DNA of 41,449 nucleotides from Paludibacteraceae bacterium (lineage in GTDB: Bacteria > Bacteroidota > Bacteroidia > Bacteroidales > Paludibacteraceae), in NCBI GenBank assembly GCA_017448345.1, contig JAFSLP010000011.1, positions 1-41,449 of the forward strand. The letters run 5' to 3'. Positions 15,953 to 23,497 of this stretch are shown piece after piece. Both the position numbers and the translations under genes were made by a program. Positions within the stretch are counted from its first letter, which is position 1. Each line of letters starts with the position of its first letter. The notes under the pieces are model-generated. The model was not told the DNA's origin, did no database searches, and saw only the letters and a list, made by a program, of their open reading frames with translations.

Positions 15953-17231
15953 CACAGAGATTTTTGACATCATCCGCCGTGAGCGGGAACGTCAGACCAA
16001 AGGAATCGAACTGATTGCAAGCGAGAACTTCGTGAGCGACCAAGTGATGGAAGCAATGGGCAGCGTGCTGACCAACAAATATGCGGAGGGGTACCCCGGG
16101 CACCGCTATTACGGCGGCTGCGAGGTAGTGGATATAGCCGAGGATATCGCACGCGAGCGGCTGAAGAAACTGTATGACGCCGAGTATGTGAATGTACAAC
16201 CCCACTCCGGAGCGCAAGCGAATATGGCAGTGTTTATGGCGTGCCTCAAACCCGGAGACACGTTCATGGGACTCAACTTGAGCCATGGAGGTCACCTCAG
16301 CCACGGCTCTGCCGTCAATTTCAGCGGACTGATATTCAATGCTGTCTCATACAGCCTTGACGAACAGACAGGACGGGTTGATTACGACCATCTCGAACAG
16401 ACGGCTCGCACCCACAAGCCCAAACTGATTATTGCCGGCGCAAGTGCGTACAGCCGTGAATGGGACTACGCACGTATCCGCCGCGTGGCAGACGAGACAG
16501 GAGCTATCTTCATGGTAGATATGGCTCATCCTGCCGGACTCATCGCAGCCGGACTGCTTGAGAATCCGCTCAAACATGCACATATCGTCACCAGCACGAC
16601 CCATAAGACACTTCGTGGTCCGCGCGGAGGTATCATTCTGATGGGCAAAGACTTCGAGAACCCATGGGGCAAGACGACCCCGAAAGGCGAGGTCAAAAAG
16701 ATGAGTGCCCTGCTCGACTCCGCCGTTTTCCCGGGTACGCAAGGCGGACCATTAGAACATGTGATTGCGGCAAAAGCGGTTGCTTTCGGAGAGGCTCTGA
16801 CGGAGGATTTCAAGGTCTATCAACGCCAAGTGAAGACCAACGCAGCCGTCATGGCACAGGCGTTTATCGACAGAGGCTACAAAGTCATCTCCGGGGGAAC
16901 AGACAACCACTCCATGCTCATTGACCTGCGTACCAAATATCCGGATCTGACCGGCAAAGTGGCAGAACAGATGCTTGTCAGCGCAGATATCACCACCAAC
17001 AAGAACATGGTACCATTCGACACCCGCAGTGCATTCCAAACCTCAGGCTTGCGCTTCGGCACGCCTGCTATCACCACACGCGGTCTGAAAGAAGACAAGA
17101 TGGGATGGATAGTTGAACTCATTGACCGTGTATTGGCGGACGCACAGAACCCGAATGCAGAACGCACCATTGCAGCCGTACGCGAAGAGGTGAACCGCGA
17201 GATGAACCAACATCCGCTGTTTGCTTGGTAA
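15942..17231 (+). CDS. glyA: Serine hydroxymethyltransferase GlyA
   Basis: GlyA interconverts serine and glycine while charging tetrahydrofolate with a one-carbon unit; it is a pyridoxal-phosphate enzyme. The 429-residue length is close to the family norm. Clear signatures are [10 protein letters not shown] near the N terminus, [34 protein letters not shown] (cofactor aspartate and histidine) and [14 protein letters not shown], whose Lys222 binds the cofactor. Its start lies inside the end of the glycosyltransferase gene, so it is translated as the last member of the tightly packed run. A heptamer repeat tract and a strong terminator follow. Placing a housekeeping gene at the end of a glycan operon suggests shared transcription rather than shared function. 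Confidence 0.97.
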   Translation: MNRDTEIFDIIRRERERQTKGIELIASENFVSDQVMEAMGSVLTNKYAEGYPGHRYYGGCEVVDIAEDIARERLKKLYDAEYVNVQPHSGAQANMAVFMACLKPGDTFMGLNLSHGGHLSHGSAVNFSGLIFNAVSYSLDEQTGRVDYDHLEQTARTHKPKLIIAGASAYSREWDYARIRRVADETGAIFMVDMAHPAGLIAAGLLENPLKHAHIVTSTTHKTLRGPRGGIILMGKDFENPWGKTTPKGEVKKMSALLDSAVFPGTQGGPLEHVIAAKAVAFGEALTEDFKVYQRQVKTNAAVMAQAFIDRGYKVISGGTDNHSMLIDLRTKYPDLTGKVAEQMLVSADITTNKNMVPFDTRSAFQTSGLRFGTPAITTRGLKEDKMGWIVELIDRVLADAQNPNAERTIAAVREEVNREMNQHPLFAW

Positions 17232-17250
17232 GTAGAAAGACAATGGACAA

Positions 17251-17290
17251 AAGTCGAAAGTCGAAAGTTGAAGGCTGAAGGCTAAGGCTA
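17251..17290 (+). repeat. Heptamer repeat tract after glyA
   Basis: GTCGAAA twice, then GTTGAAG and GCTGAAG, GCTAAGG: degenerating 7-base units between the glyA stop and the terminator. It belongs to the same family as the copies in and around rimO. Confidence 0.85.
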
Positions 17291-17292
17291 AC

Positions 17293-17325
17293 AAAAAAAT
17301 GTCCTCACGATGAGGACATTTTTTT
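17293..17325. terminator. Bidirectional terminator between glyA and araC-like gene
   Basis: A 15-bp perfect stem (17293-17307 with 17311-17325), loop CGA, has A7 on one side and T7 on the other, so it can end transcription of glyA on the plus strand and of the AraC-type gene on the minus strand. It overlaps the last base pairs of the minus-strand stop codon. Confidence 0.93.
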
Positions 17326-18190
17326 AGTTTCTCTTCTGCTTGCGGTAATGATTCGGAGTGAGACCCGTATGTTTCTTCGTGTATTGGCAGAAGAAACTGG
17401 CATTGGGGAACTCCATGAGCCGTGCTATCTCGCGGATAGGTGTGGTCGTATTACGCAGGTAATGCTTGATTTCCGAAACCGTGATATCTGCTATCCATTC
17501 GCTGGCAGACTTGCCACTGCGCTCCTTGCATATCTCCGACAGATATTTGGGCGTGATATTCAGCTGTTTGGCATACCACTGCACCTCACGCTCATGCGGA
17601 TGACGCTGCAGCAGACGGGTGAACTCGCGGAAGGTGTAATCGCTCTGGTTGACAGCTGTGCGCAAATTAGATTGATTGTCCACGATAGCCAGTTTGTCCA
17701 TGTAATTGAGCATCTCCATGGTAGCTCCACGGGCAATGAGCATCAGAATCTGCCTGCGGTAATCAGACATTTTATCCTGCAACTGAAGTTCCAAGAGATG
17801 GAAATAGGTCTCAAAGAAATCCGTGCTCACCTCATTAATGGTAAAAATCGGATTGGCCTTGACATATTCCTGCTTGGAATACCAGTTCGGCTCAACACGG
17901 ATATGGTCGAACATAATCTGCTCGAAGACCGCGGCATCGACCGTAATCTGCATGAACTCAAAGTCCGGCGACATAGCATACGGACCAAGAGGCTGCGTGA
18001 AATCAGGAATACGGACAAACAAATCGCCTTTCTTGATACGAACCATCTCACCATGATAATAGACGTCAATAAAACCTCCTTTGCAAAGAAGGACTGTCAT
18101 TGTCGCAGAAGATGTTGTACGCGTCTCGCGGCACAAGCGGAAACCTTCCTTATCAGTAGTAAGAAATAAAGAATCTGTAAAAAGTGTCAT
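17324..18190 (-). CDS. AraC family transcriptional regulator
   Basis: The 288-residue protein has an N-terminal sensing part and a C-terminal AraC/XylS double helix-turn-helix at about residues 185-285. Recognisable in the latter are VQWYAKQLNITPKYLSE, then SASEWIADITVSEIKHYL, then IREIARLMEFPNASFFCQY and the closing FxxxTGLTPxxYR pattern. The N-terminal half (GGFIDVYYHGEMVRIKKGDLF) looks like a cupin-type ligand domain. The gene is read away from the DUF4837 lipoprotein gene and has its own promoter at 18274-18305. Its target and ligand cannot be told; the divergent neighbour is one candidate target. Confidence 0.92.
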   Translation of the reverse strand: MTLFTDSLFLTTDKEGFRLCRETRTTSSATMTVLLCKGGFIDVYYHGEMVRIKKGDLFVRIPDFTQPLGPYAMSPDFEFMQITVDAAVFEQIMFDHIRVEPNWYSKQEYVKANPIFTINEVSTDFFETYFHLLELQLQDKMSDYRRQILMLIARGATMEMLNYMDKLAIVDNQSNLRTAVNQSDYTFREFTRLLQRHPHEREVQWYAKQLNITPKYLSEICKERSGKSASEWIADITVSEIKHYLRNTTTPIREIARLMEFPNASFFCQYTKKHTGLTPNHYRKQKRN

Positions 18191-18273
18191 AAGAGTAAGA
18201 ATTTAATATGTGAATATAGAGGTTTTTTGTTACGAAAAAATGTTTATATTGTCATTTTGTCTCATTTTCGGCA

Positions 18274-18305
18274 CAAAAGTACGATTTTTTTTCCGAATAT
18301 GCAAA
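18274..18305 (-). promoter_or_regulatory. Promoter of the araC-like gene
   Basis: Read on the minus strand: TTTG at 18305-18302, a 20-base spacer and TACTTTTG at 18281-18274. It matches the Bacteroides consensus and lies about 84 bases before the start codon, back to back with the promoter at 18322-18352. Confidence 0.8.
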
Positions 18306-18321
18306 TTTTTGAGCCAAAATT

Positions 18322-18352
18322 TTTGTTTTTTCATTATTTTTTTGTAATTTTG
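18322..18352 (+). promoter_or_regulatory. Promoter of the DUF4837 lipoprotein gene
   Basis: TTTG at 18322-18325, 19 bases, TAATTTTG at 18345-18352. The start codon at 18374 leaves a leader of only about 15 bases, so translation would begin almost at the 5' end. Confidence 0.8.
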
Positions 18353-18373
18353 CATCCTCAAACCGAAATATGT

Positions 18374-19402
18374 ATGAAAAAACATCTTATTTTTACACTC
18401 TTTGCCCTTGCACTGATGAGTTGCAATAATCCGAACGAACGGCTGCTGACATCCGCGACCGGCAGTATCTATGAATGTCTGGCAGTAACACCCAATCTGC
18501 CGTCCGTGGAGCACGCCGTACGCGAGACCATGGGGGCAGACATGTACGGTCTTCCGCAGATGGAACCCTATTTCACCCTGACACAAATCACGACGGGGCA
18601 GTTTGATGACATGTTCAAATCGACACGTAATATCCTCATCGTGGATATCAACGCTCAAAAATACACCCAGCTGAAGGTGCTCAAGTCACGTGACGTATGG
18701 GCAAAGCCACAAGCCATGATCCGAATCCAAGCGCCGGGCGAAGAGGCATTTCTCAGCTATTGGCAGCAGAACGGCGGGAACATACGGGAGTGGTTTGTGC
18801 GCGAGGAACTGGCACGGCAGATACGTTTCTATCGCGCGAATACCAATAAGAACGTGCGCGCGAAGCTAAACAAGCAGGGATATGACCTGCTTATTCCCGA
18901 GGATTACATTATGATTAAAAATGAAAAATTAAAAATTGAAAATGTCGAAGACTCGGTAGAGGTACTGTGGTGCTGCAACAACATAGGTCCGATGCGCAAA
19001 GATGTGGTGGTCTATAGTTATCCCTATACTTCGCAGGAGCAGTTTGGCATCGAGTCCCTCATCCTGATGCGTGACACAGTGTTAGGACGTATTGTGTCCG
19101 CACAGGTGGAAGGCAGCCATATGGGCACCGAGTTCAAGCATTTCCCTCCCGTGACACGCTCCGTGGCAGCGCTGCGTGACAGCACAGGCGGTTTCTATGG
19201 TATGGAGACACGCGGACTATGGAAGATCCTTGACGGAGAAGCGATGGGCGGACCGTTTGTGAGCCTGACAAGGCTGGACCAAGTGAACGGGCGCGTAGTG
19301 ACAGCAGAAGCGTTCCTCTTTGCAGCCGGACAGAAGAAACGCAATGCCATGCGTCAGCAGGAGGCTATTCTCTACACGCTGCAAATGCCGCAGGACAAAT
19401 AA
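18374..19402 (+). CDS. DUF4837 family lipoprotein
   Basis: The ATG at 18374 gives 342 residues starting with a lipoprotein signal (MKKHLIFTLFALALMSCNN, lipobox LMSC), so the mature protein is anchored in the envelope. The body fits the DUF4837 family of Bacteroidota as I recall it: SATGSIYECLAV at the mature start, RNILIVDI, KYTQLKVLKSRDVWAKPQAMI, YSYPYTSQEQF and ETRGLWKILDGEAMGGPFVS. The function of this family is not known. Oddity: residues about 180-191 (MIKNEKLKIENV) are encoded by an A-rich repeat tract (18911-18946) of the kind found between genes. The promoter lies directly upstream, and the gene converges with pnuC with only 7 bases between the stops. Confidence 0.88.
   Translation: MKKHLIFTLFALALMSCNNPNERLLTSATGSIYECLAVTPNLPSVEHAVRETMGADMYGLPQMEPYFTLTQITTGQFDDMFKSTRNILIVDINAQKYTQLKVLKSRDVWAKPQAMIRIQAPGEEAFLSYWQQNGGNIREWFVREELARQIRFYRANTNKNVRAKLNKQGYDLLIPEDYIMIKNEKLKIENVEDSVEVLWCCNNIGPMRKDVVVYSYPYTSQEQFGIESLILMRDTVLGRIVSAQVEGSHMGTEFKHFPPVTRSVAALRDSTGGFYGMETRGLWKILDGEAMGGPFVSLTRLDQVNGRVVTAEAFLFAAGQKKRNAMRQQEAILYTLQMPQDK
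18911..18946 (+). repeat. AT-rich repeat tract inside the DUF4837 gene
   Basis: ATGATTAAAAATGAAAAATT continues as AAAAATTGAAAATG. It is a run of AAAATT/AAAATG-like units in an otherwise balanced coding sequence and encodes MIKNEKLKIENV. It resembles the ATTACGAATTAAAA tract upstream of menG. Confidence 0.6.
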
Positions 19403-19409
19403 GAAAGCC

Positions 19410-20072
19410 TCAGCCGCCCACATTCAGTTTCCTCCACCGATGCAAGCCATAGAGGCAGTTGGCGCACCAGAACATATATTGCGCCGCCATGCACCAGTCG
19501 CCTGCACGCACCCAGAGAATGACACTCAGCACGTCCACAGCGAGCCATATGAACCAGTGTTCGCGATAGACAAGAATCATCAGTACCTGCGCCACCAGCG
19601 CGGGTACTGTTGTAAAGGCGTCAAGATAAGGCTGCGTATCATCCGTCCATTGCGCCAGCCCCCATCCGGTGAGACAGGAGCCTGCCAGCACAGCAAGGAC
19701 GATGACCGCCATCAGCCCCGGACGCAACTGACGCGTAGAGACGACAGAAGAGGTCCGGAGCCTCCTGCGCCATACATAGACGCCGTATATCATCGTCAGG
19801 AAATAATAGGCATTGATGGCTATCTCGCCGTAAAAACGCTGCGAGATACAGAGCCATGTGTATGTACCCACTTGCGCAAAGCCGAACAGGAACGTGAGGA
19901 TGTTTCCCTGCGCCGTCAGACAGACCGAGCAGATGCCCAGACAACCGCTTATCAGACTGATAACCGAAGGTTGGGAATCAACCGTTGACAGATGACGGCT
20001 CAGCACAAACGTGACCACCTGAATAAGCAGTCCGAGAGCCAGAAAACTATAGTCGAAAATCTTGTTTCTCAC
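19410..20072 (-). CDS. pnuC: Nicotinamide riboside transporter PnuC
   Basis: A 220-residue inner-membrane protein with about seven helices, belonging to the PnuC family, which takes up nicotinamide riboside or a related vitamin for NAD synthesis by facilitated diffusion. Signatures seen are FGFAQVGTYTWLCISQRFYGE, NAYYFLTMIYGVYVW, the TDDTQPYLDAF segment with a conserved WTDD-like start, and the EHWFIWLAVDVLSVILW end. The start is a GTG at 20072 whose GTGA overlaps the stop of the upstream Ig-like lipoprotein gene, indicating translational coupling. Longer frames starting further upstream would lie inside that gene and add a non-membrane tail. No TPP or NAD riboswitch is seen because the gene has no leader of its own. 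Confidence 0.92.
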   Translation of the reverse strand: MRNKIFDYSFLALGLLIQVVTFVLSRHLSTVDSQPSVISLISGCLGICSVCLTAQGNILTFLFGFAQVGTYTWLCISQRFYGEIAINAYYFLTMIYGVYVWRRRLRTSSVVSTRQLRPGLMAVIVLAVLAGSCLTGWGLAQWTDDTQPYLDAFTTVPALVAQVLMILVYREHWFIWLAVDVLSVILWVRAGDWCMAAQYMFWCANCLYGLHRWRKLNVGG

Positions 20073-21904
20073 TTCTTTTTCGGTGCTGCCTGTATCAGTT
20101 CCGCCGGTTTGGCTTTGGTCTGTTCTACGGCGTGGTAATCCCATTCCTGCTCAAAATCCCAGTTGGACTTGGTCTGTATCTTCTCCGGGAAATAGTACAC
20201 TTTCTCCGGTTGCCTTTTCTCCTCCCACGAACCGGTGGTCCATCTGCCGTTACCATCGGTGTCCAGATACAGACGCATGTAATAGGTGTCGGGTTTGAGA
20301 TGCTCGAAGAAAGTGCCGTCTTCCGCAGCCGGCAGTTCGCGCAGCACTTCGTCCTTGTTGCTGAGCAGCTGGATACGCGCCTGCGGTTCGAAGGGCACCA
20401 GTCGCACACGGAGCGTGGAATAGTCCTCCGTCTTCTTCAGTTGTAGCGGATAGATGGCGGAGATGTGCGTCACACCATACACATCATGCATGGCACCGCT
20501 GTCCAGATGCAGCTCATATTCACCACCGGGCTTGAGGTCCGCCAGCAACGACAACTGCATCGGCAGCGTGTCATAGGGCGCAAAGCTGAACGGCATAGGT
20601 TTGAGCACCGTATCGATGCGCTCATAGAGACGGATGGAGTCGGCAGCTATGGCGGCAAGCGGTGTGGAGACGGTCAGCCGAAGCGTGTCATAGACCTCAA
20701 AATCCTTGCGTGCATTGGTGCGTATGTCAAGCCGTCTGTTGCGGTTCTGCCGCTCTTGGTTCTCACGCGCCTTGGCTGTCATCTTCGGTTCGCGCCATAA
20801 TGCCTGTATCGTATCCGTACACCACTCCAGCCTGTTGAGCGAATCAGTGCGGCGGTAACGCGTCTCGAAATAGAGCGAGTCCACCGAGATAGCACAGCTG
20901 TCCGTCAGCCATAGCTGCACGGTGTCGTAATGCGCGGAGTAATGCGCGATCCAAGCAAGGCTGTCCCGCAAGGGACGGAAGAGCGGCATACTGTCCGGCG
21001 GCGCGGAGAAAGAGACCGTCACCAGATGCTGTTTGTCGCGCACCGAACGCTGCAGATACAGTTTCTGCTGCTGCTCTTTGAACAGGAAAAGCGAAACCGT
21101 CTCCGAGTGGTGATGGCTATGGAGCGGCTGATGAATGCTGTCCGCAGGGATGCTGTCTGCATGCTGATGAAGGCTGTCCGCAGGTACAGTGTCTGCGGGG
21201 ATGCTGTCATCGTGCGGATGGGTGACATCCGGATGCAGGATACTCACCGGCTCATCCATGAAAGCAAGCGCTTCTCCGTATGTCAGGCGGTAGTCGCGGC
21301 TCATGTCATCCACGGCGTAGAGGCGGTATCTGCCCGGATGGATATTCGCGATACGGTACCATCCGTCGGCATCGGTCTTGGCTATGCGGAGAAAGGGCTC
21401 GGAGGTGAAAACGCTGTCCGCCATATTGGAATGTATTCCCACGGTGATACCGCTCAACGGATTCAGGTTCTGGGCGTCATAGACCCGTCCGAGGGACTCC
21501 AGCGTGTCAATCTCAGGACCCGTAGAGAAACAGAAATAATAGCCTTTGAGCGGCACTTTCTCGCGGAAGTCACACACTGCGGAACCGAAATCAAGGGTAT
21601 AGGTCGTGCTGTCGCGGAGGGAGTCCTGAAACTGCACGATCAGCCTTTTGCCCCGTGCTTTGACATCGGGCGGGTTCTGCTGCGGAGGCGACATCATCAG
21701 GTTGGTGCCGATATTGTCCAGCTGGATATATTCATCGAAAGTGACTTCGAGTTTCCTGTCATGAAAATTCACCGCTCCGTTCTCCGGATAGGAATGCAGT
21801 GGCACCGGCGGAATGGAATCTTTGGGACCGCCTTGTGGTCCTATGCCCCGGTTGGCGCAGGAAATCAGGACAGCCATGGACAATATGAACAGCCATTTAC
21901 GCAT
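20069..21904 (-). CDS. Large Ig-like domain lipoprotein
   Basis: The 611-residue protein starts with a lipoprotein signal (MRKWLFILSMAVLISCANRG, lipobox LISC). The next part, GPQGGPKDSIPPVPLHSYPENGAVNF, with TFDEYIQLDN and FGSAVCDFRE, is a Big_5-type Ig-like domain, followed by a segment resembling a carboxypeptidase regulatory-like fold (KTDADGWYRIANIHPGRYRLYAVDD). The middle has His/Asp/Ser-rich tandem units (about residues 225-260: ADSIPADS, ADSLHQHADS). It probably sits in the outer membrane or periplasm; function unknown. I chose the ATG at 21904 over one at 21913 because the promoter TACCTTTG (21931-21924) would leave only about 4 bases of leader for the upstream ATG. pnuC follows with a 4-base overlap. 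Confidence 0.85.
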   Translation of the reverse strand: MRKWLFILSMAVLISCANRGIGPQGGPKDSIPPVPLHSYPENGAVNFHDRKLEVTFDEYIQLDNIGTNLMMSPPQQNPPDVKARGKRLIVQFQDSLRDSTTYTLDFGSAVCDFREKVPLKGYYFCFSTGPEIDTLESLGRVYDAQNLNPLSGITVGIHSNMADSVFTSEPFLRIAKTDADGWYRIANIHPGRYRLYAVDDMSRDYRLTYGEALAFMDEPVSILHPDVTHPHDDSIPADTVPADSLHQHADSIPADSIHQPLHSHHHSETVSLFLFKEQQQKLYLQRSVRDKQHLVTVSFSAPPDSMPLFRPLRDSLAWIAHYSAHYDTVQLWLTDSCAISVDSLYFETRYRRTDSLNRLEWCTDTIQALWREPKMTAKARENQERQNRNRRLDIRTNARKDFEVYDTLRLTVSTPLAAIAADSIRLYERIDTVLKPMPFSFAPYDTLPMQLSLLADLKPGGEYELHLDSGAMHDVYGVTHISAIYPLQLKKTEDYSTLRVRLVPFEPQARIQLLSNKDEVLRELPAAEDGTFFEHLKPDTYYMRLYLDTDGNGRWTTGSWEEKRQPEKVYYFPEKIQTKSNWDFEQEWDYHAVEQTKAKPAELIQAAPKKK

Positions 21905-21923
21905 AATTCTCATTTTTCGGGTA

Positions 21924-21954
21924 CAAAGGTACTGCTTTTTTTTGACATATGCAA
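21924..21954 (-). promoter_or_regulatory. Promoter of the Ig-like lipoprotein-pnuC operon
   Basis: On the minus strand TTG at 21954-21952, a 20-base spacer and TACCTTTG at 21931-21924. It lies right in front of the start codons. Confidence 0.8.
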
Positions 21955-22300
21955 GACCAAGAAACAGAAAAATGGCTCAAAACGGTTCAAAAACGGCAAT
22001 TGAAAAGCGAAAAAACGTGTTTTCTGGCTGTTTTTGCATATGCTGTATCTGACTGATTTTGTGTACATTGGAGCATAATATTTCGAACAAAGTCTAGGAT
22101 TACCACGAGACGCCTTTAATGCATATCTTTAATGCCTTGGTAATACAGACAGGTGTTCCTGCGGAATGAGTCCTCCAATCTCCATTATCGGGCTGGATGT
22201 ATCATCTCACCTCATTGCAGTTACCGACCGACGAGCAAGAGATGGGAGAACAATAAAACACCTAAAAATCGCCCATATGAAAACGAATTTTGCAAATAAA
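21955..22300. other. Gene-free stretch with a small inverted repeat
   Basis: No supported gene is seen. ATTACCA (22099-22105) and TGGTAAT (22138-22144) form a perfect 7-bp inverted repeat that encloses a direct repeat of CTTTAATGC (22114-22122 and 22127-22135). The rest has no clear signal. Confidence 0.6.
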
Positions 22301-22332
22301 TTTGCACATATCAGAAAAAAGCAGTACCTTTG
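22301..22332 (+). promoter_or_regulatory. Promoter of the small ORF-GNAT pair
   Basis: TTTG at 22301-22304, 20 bases, TACCTTTG at 22325-22332. It matches the Bacteroides consensus and lies 37 bases before the start at 22370. Confidence 0.85.
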
Positions 22333-22336
22333 CAGC

Positions 22337-22356
22337 GTCAAACAATAATGTTTGAC
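22337..22356. promoter_or_regulatory. Palindrome at the transcription start, possible operator
   Basis: GTCAAACA (22337-22344), ATAA, TGTTTGAC (22349-22356) is a perfect 8-bp inverted repeat that begins 4 bases after the -7 box, i.e. over the expected transcription start. This placement fits an operator bound by a repressor such as an antitoxin, or a 5'-end hairpin. Confidence 0.6.
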
Positions 22357-22369
22357 AGAAAGGAGTATT

Positions 22370-22534
22370 ATGTTAGGAGTATTATCTCCCAGAGAACCGC
22401 TGAATGGACGGTTTACGGATGAACTTCGTGGCATATTGTTTCGTCGGCAGTCCGGAAATCTTAGCGATGAGGACAAAGAACGCATAGCTTTTCAAAAGAG
22501 AGCAAGAAGAATCCAAATCGTGAAAGGTTTTTAA
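22370..22534 (+). CDS. 54-residue protein, possible antitoxin of the GNAT toxin-like partner
   Basis: The ATG at 22370 has an unusually good Shine-Dalgarno site, AAAGGAG at 22359-22365. The protein (MLGVLSPREPLNGRFTDELR at the N terminus) has a charged C-terminal half (SDEDKERIAFQKRARR). It ends two bases before the GNAT gene. I do not recognise its family; it is not a DUF1778-type ribbon-helix-helix protein by eye. The order of small gene then GNAT gene, tight spacing, own promoter and a palindrome at the start of transcription suggest the antitoxin of a type II toxin-antitoxin pair, but this is inference. Confidence 0.65.
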   Translation: MLGVLSPREPLNGRFTDELRGILFRRQSGNLSDEDKERIAFQKRARRIQIVKGF

Positions 22535-22536
22535 CC

Positions 22537-23088
22537 ATGCCGTATCAATACAAGCCACTAACTGACTTGAATGAGTTGGTTGATTTCCGTTGCGGCATCA
22601 AGAAAATGGATGATTTTATACGCAACGGGTTAGCGGATAGTGTGAATAATAACTATTGCCGCCCTTATGGTGTGTATGATGATTATGGTTCTCTGGTCGC
22701 TTTCTTTGCGGTAAGTTTTGATTGCCTTGAATTGAGTATTGACTTTAAGGAAGATTTGCGTGACGGTTATGCAGAAACAGAACTGCCCAAAATCTTTGGT
22801 AGTCCATATGGCGAAACATTCTTGAGCAAATTACATTACCCTGCTCTTGAAATAACTTATCTTGCAGTGAGAGAGGATAAGCAGCACATGGGAATAGGTG
22901 AAGCTTGCGTGGGTGTTATCATCGAAATGGCTAAAGAGCAGACCATAGCAGGCTGTATCTTCTTAACTGTTGACGCGTTGATTATTCCCGAATATTCTGC
23001 TGTCGGTTTCTATCGAAAGTGTCATTTCACTCAAGCTGAGGATAGAAAACCATATAAGGAAACGCTCAGGTTGTATTATGCTTTATAA
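22537..23088 (+). CDS. GNAT family N-acetyltransferase (toxin-like)
   Basis: The 183-residue protein has the GNAT fold: the acetyl-CoA loop EITYLAVREDKQHMGIGEAC around residues 108-127 shows the family pattern V-x-x-x-x-Q-x-x-G-I-G, and AVGFYRKCHF near residue 163 is the usual motif B end. Starts like 'PLTDLNELVDFRCGIKKMDDFIRN' with a C-G-x-x-x-M/L-D-x-F-I-R pattern recall GNAT toxins of the TacT/AtaT type, which acetylate aminoacyl-tRNA. GAAAGG at 22522-22527 supplies a Shine-Dalgarno site. Base composition is lower in G+C than that of the upstream operon, so lateral transfer is likely. An ordinary acetyltransferase with another substrate cannot be excluded. Confidence 0.85.
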   Translation: MPYQYKPLTDLNELVDFRCGIKKMDDFIRNGLADSVNNNYCRPYGVYDDYGSLVAFFAVSFDCLELSIDFKEDLRDGYAETELPKIFGSPYGETFLSKLHYPALEITYLAVREDKQHMGIGEACVGVIIEMAKEQTIAGCIFLTVDALIIPEYSAVGFYRKCHFTQAEDRKPYKETLRLYYAL

Positions 23089-23497
23089 TTGTGCCACCAT
23101 CAGCAGTGTACAACGCCGACTGTTGATAGAATAAAAAAGGAATTCTCTTCGCTTGCTCAACGGTGCTTACGAGCACGCTAACTAGAGCAAGAAAAAGACA
23201 TAGAAAACAGCGCAAAGCGTTGCGCTAATTAATAATAACAAAGCATTACTATTATTTCGCGAGAACCGAAAGCGTCAGAAACTTAACGGAAATATCAAAC
23301 CCGAAATAATATAAAGGCAGCATACTATAAGTATGCCTACCGAACTAGTAATAGGTGCTTACACGAATAGTGTGAGTTTCTTATAGTTCGGTATAGGCTT
23401 TTTTCTGACGCTGCCTTGGTCTCGCGATAAGAAACTCGCACTTTTTCTTATCGCAACGATTGATAGTTATGCGCAAACAAGTAATTAACTATCAATC
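23089..23497 (+). other. Run of nested hairpins between GNAT and MBOAT genes
   Basis: No protein-coding gene is seen, but inverted repeats fill most of the stretch: 23099-23107/23119-23127 (9 bp, one wobble); CTTGCTC/GAGCAAG (23152-23158/23185-23191) enclosing GTGCT/AGCAC; AGCGCAA/TTGCGCT (23209-23215/23220-23226); an outer stem CGCGAGA/TCTCGCG (23258-23264/23420-23426) continued by AGCGTCAGAAA/TTTCTGACGCT (23271-23281/23402-23412); GCATACT/AGTATGC (23320-23326/23330-23336); GCGATAAGAAA/TTTCTTATCGC (23424-23434/23444-23454); and GATTGATAGTTA/TAACTATCAATC (23458-23469/23486-23497). Several pairings exclude one another. This could be a structured leader RNA of the MBOAT gene or a recombination site; no known family is recognised. 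Confidence 0.75.
23335..23404 (+). terminator. Terminator-like hairpin within the structured region
   Basis: GCCTA (23335-23339) with TAGGC (23394-23398) and ACCGAACTA (23339-23347) with TAGTTCGGT (23384-23392) form a long stem followed at once by T6 (23399-23404). As an RNA this is an intrinsic terminator shape. The following TTTCTGACGCT can instead pair upstream at 23271-23281, so the element could act as an attenuator. Confidence 0.5.

Noticed and set aside
18227-18373. Upstream extension of the DUF4837 frame
   Set aside because: It covers both divergent promoters and is Phe/Ile-rich; the lipoprotein signal begins at 18374.
20930-22003. 357-codon plus-strand frame opposite the Ig-like lipoprotein gene
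   Set aside because: It crosses the promoter and start of the lipoprotein gene and has no recognisable domain, while the minus-strand reading has a signal peptide and Ig-like motifs.
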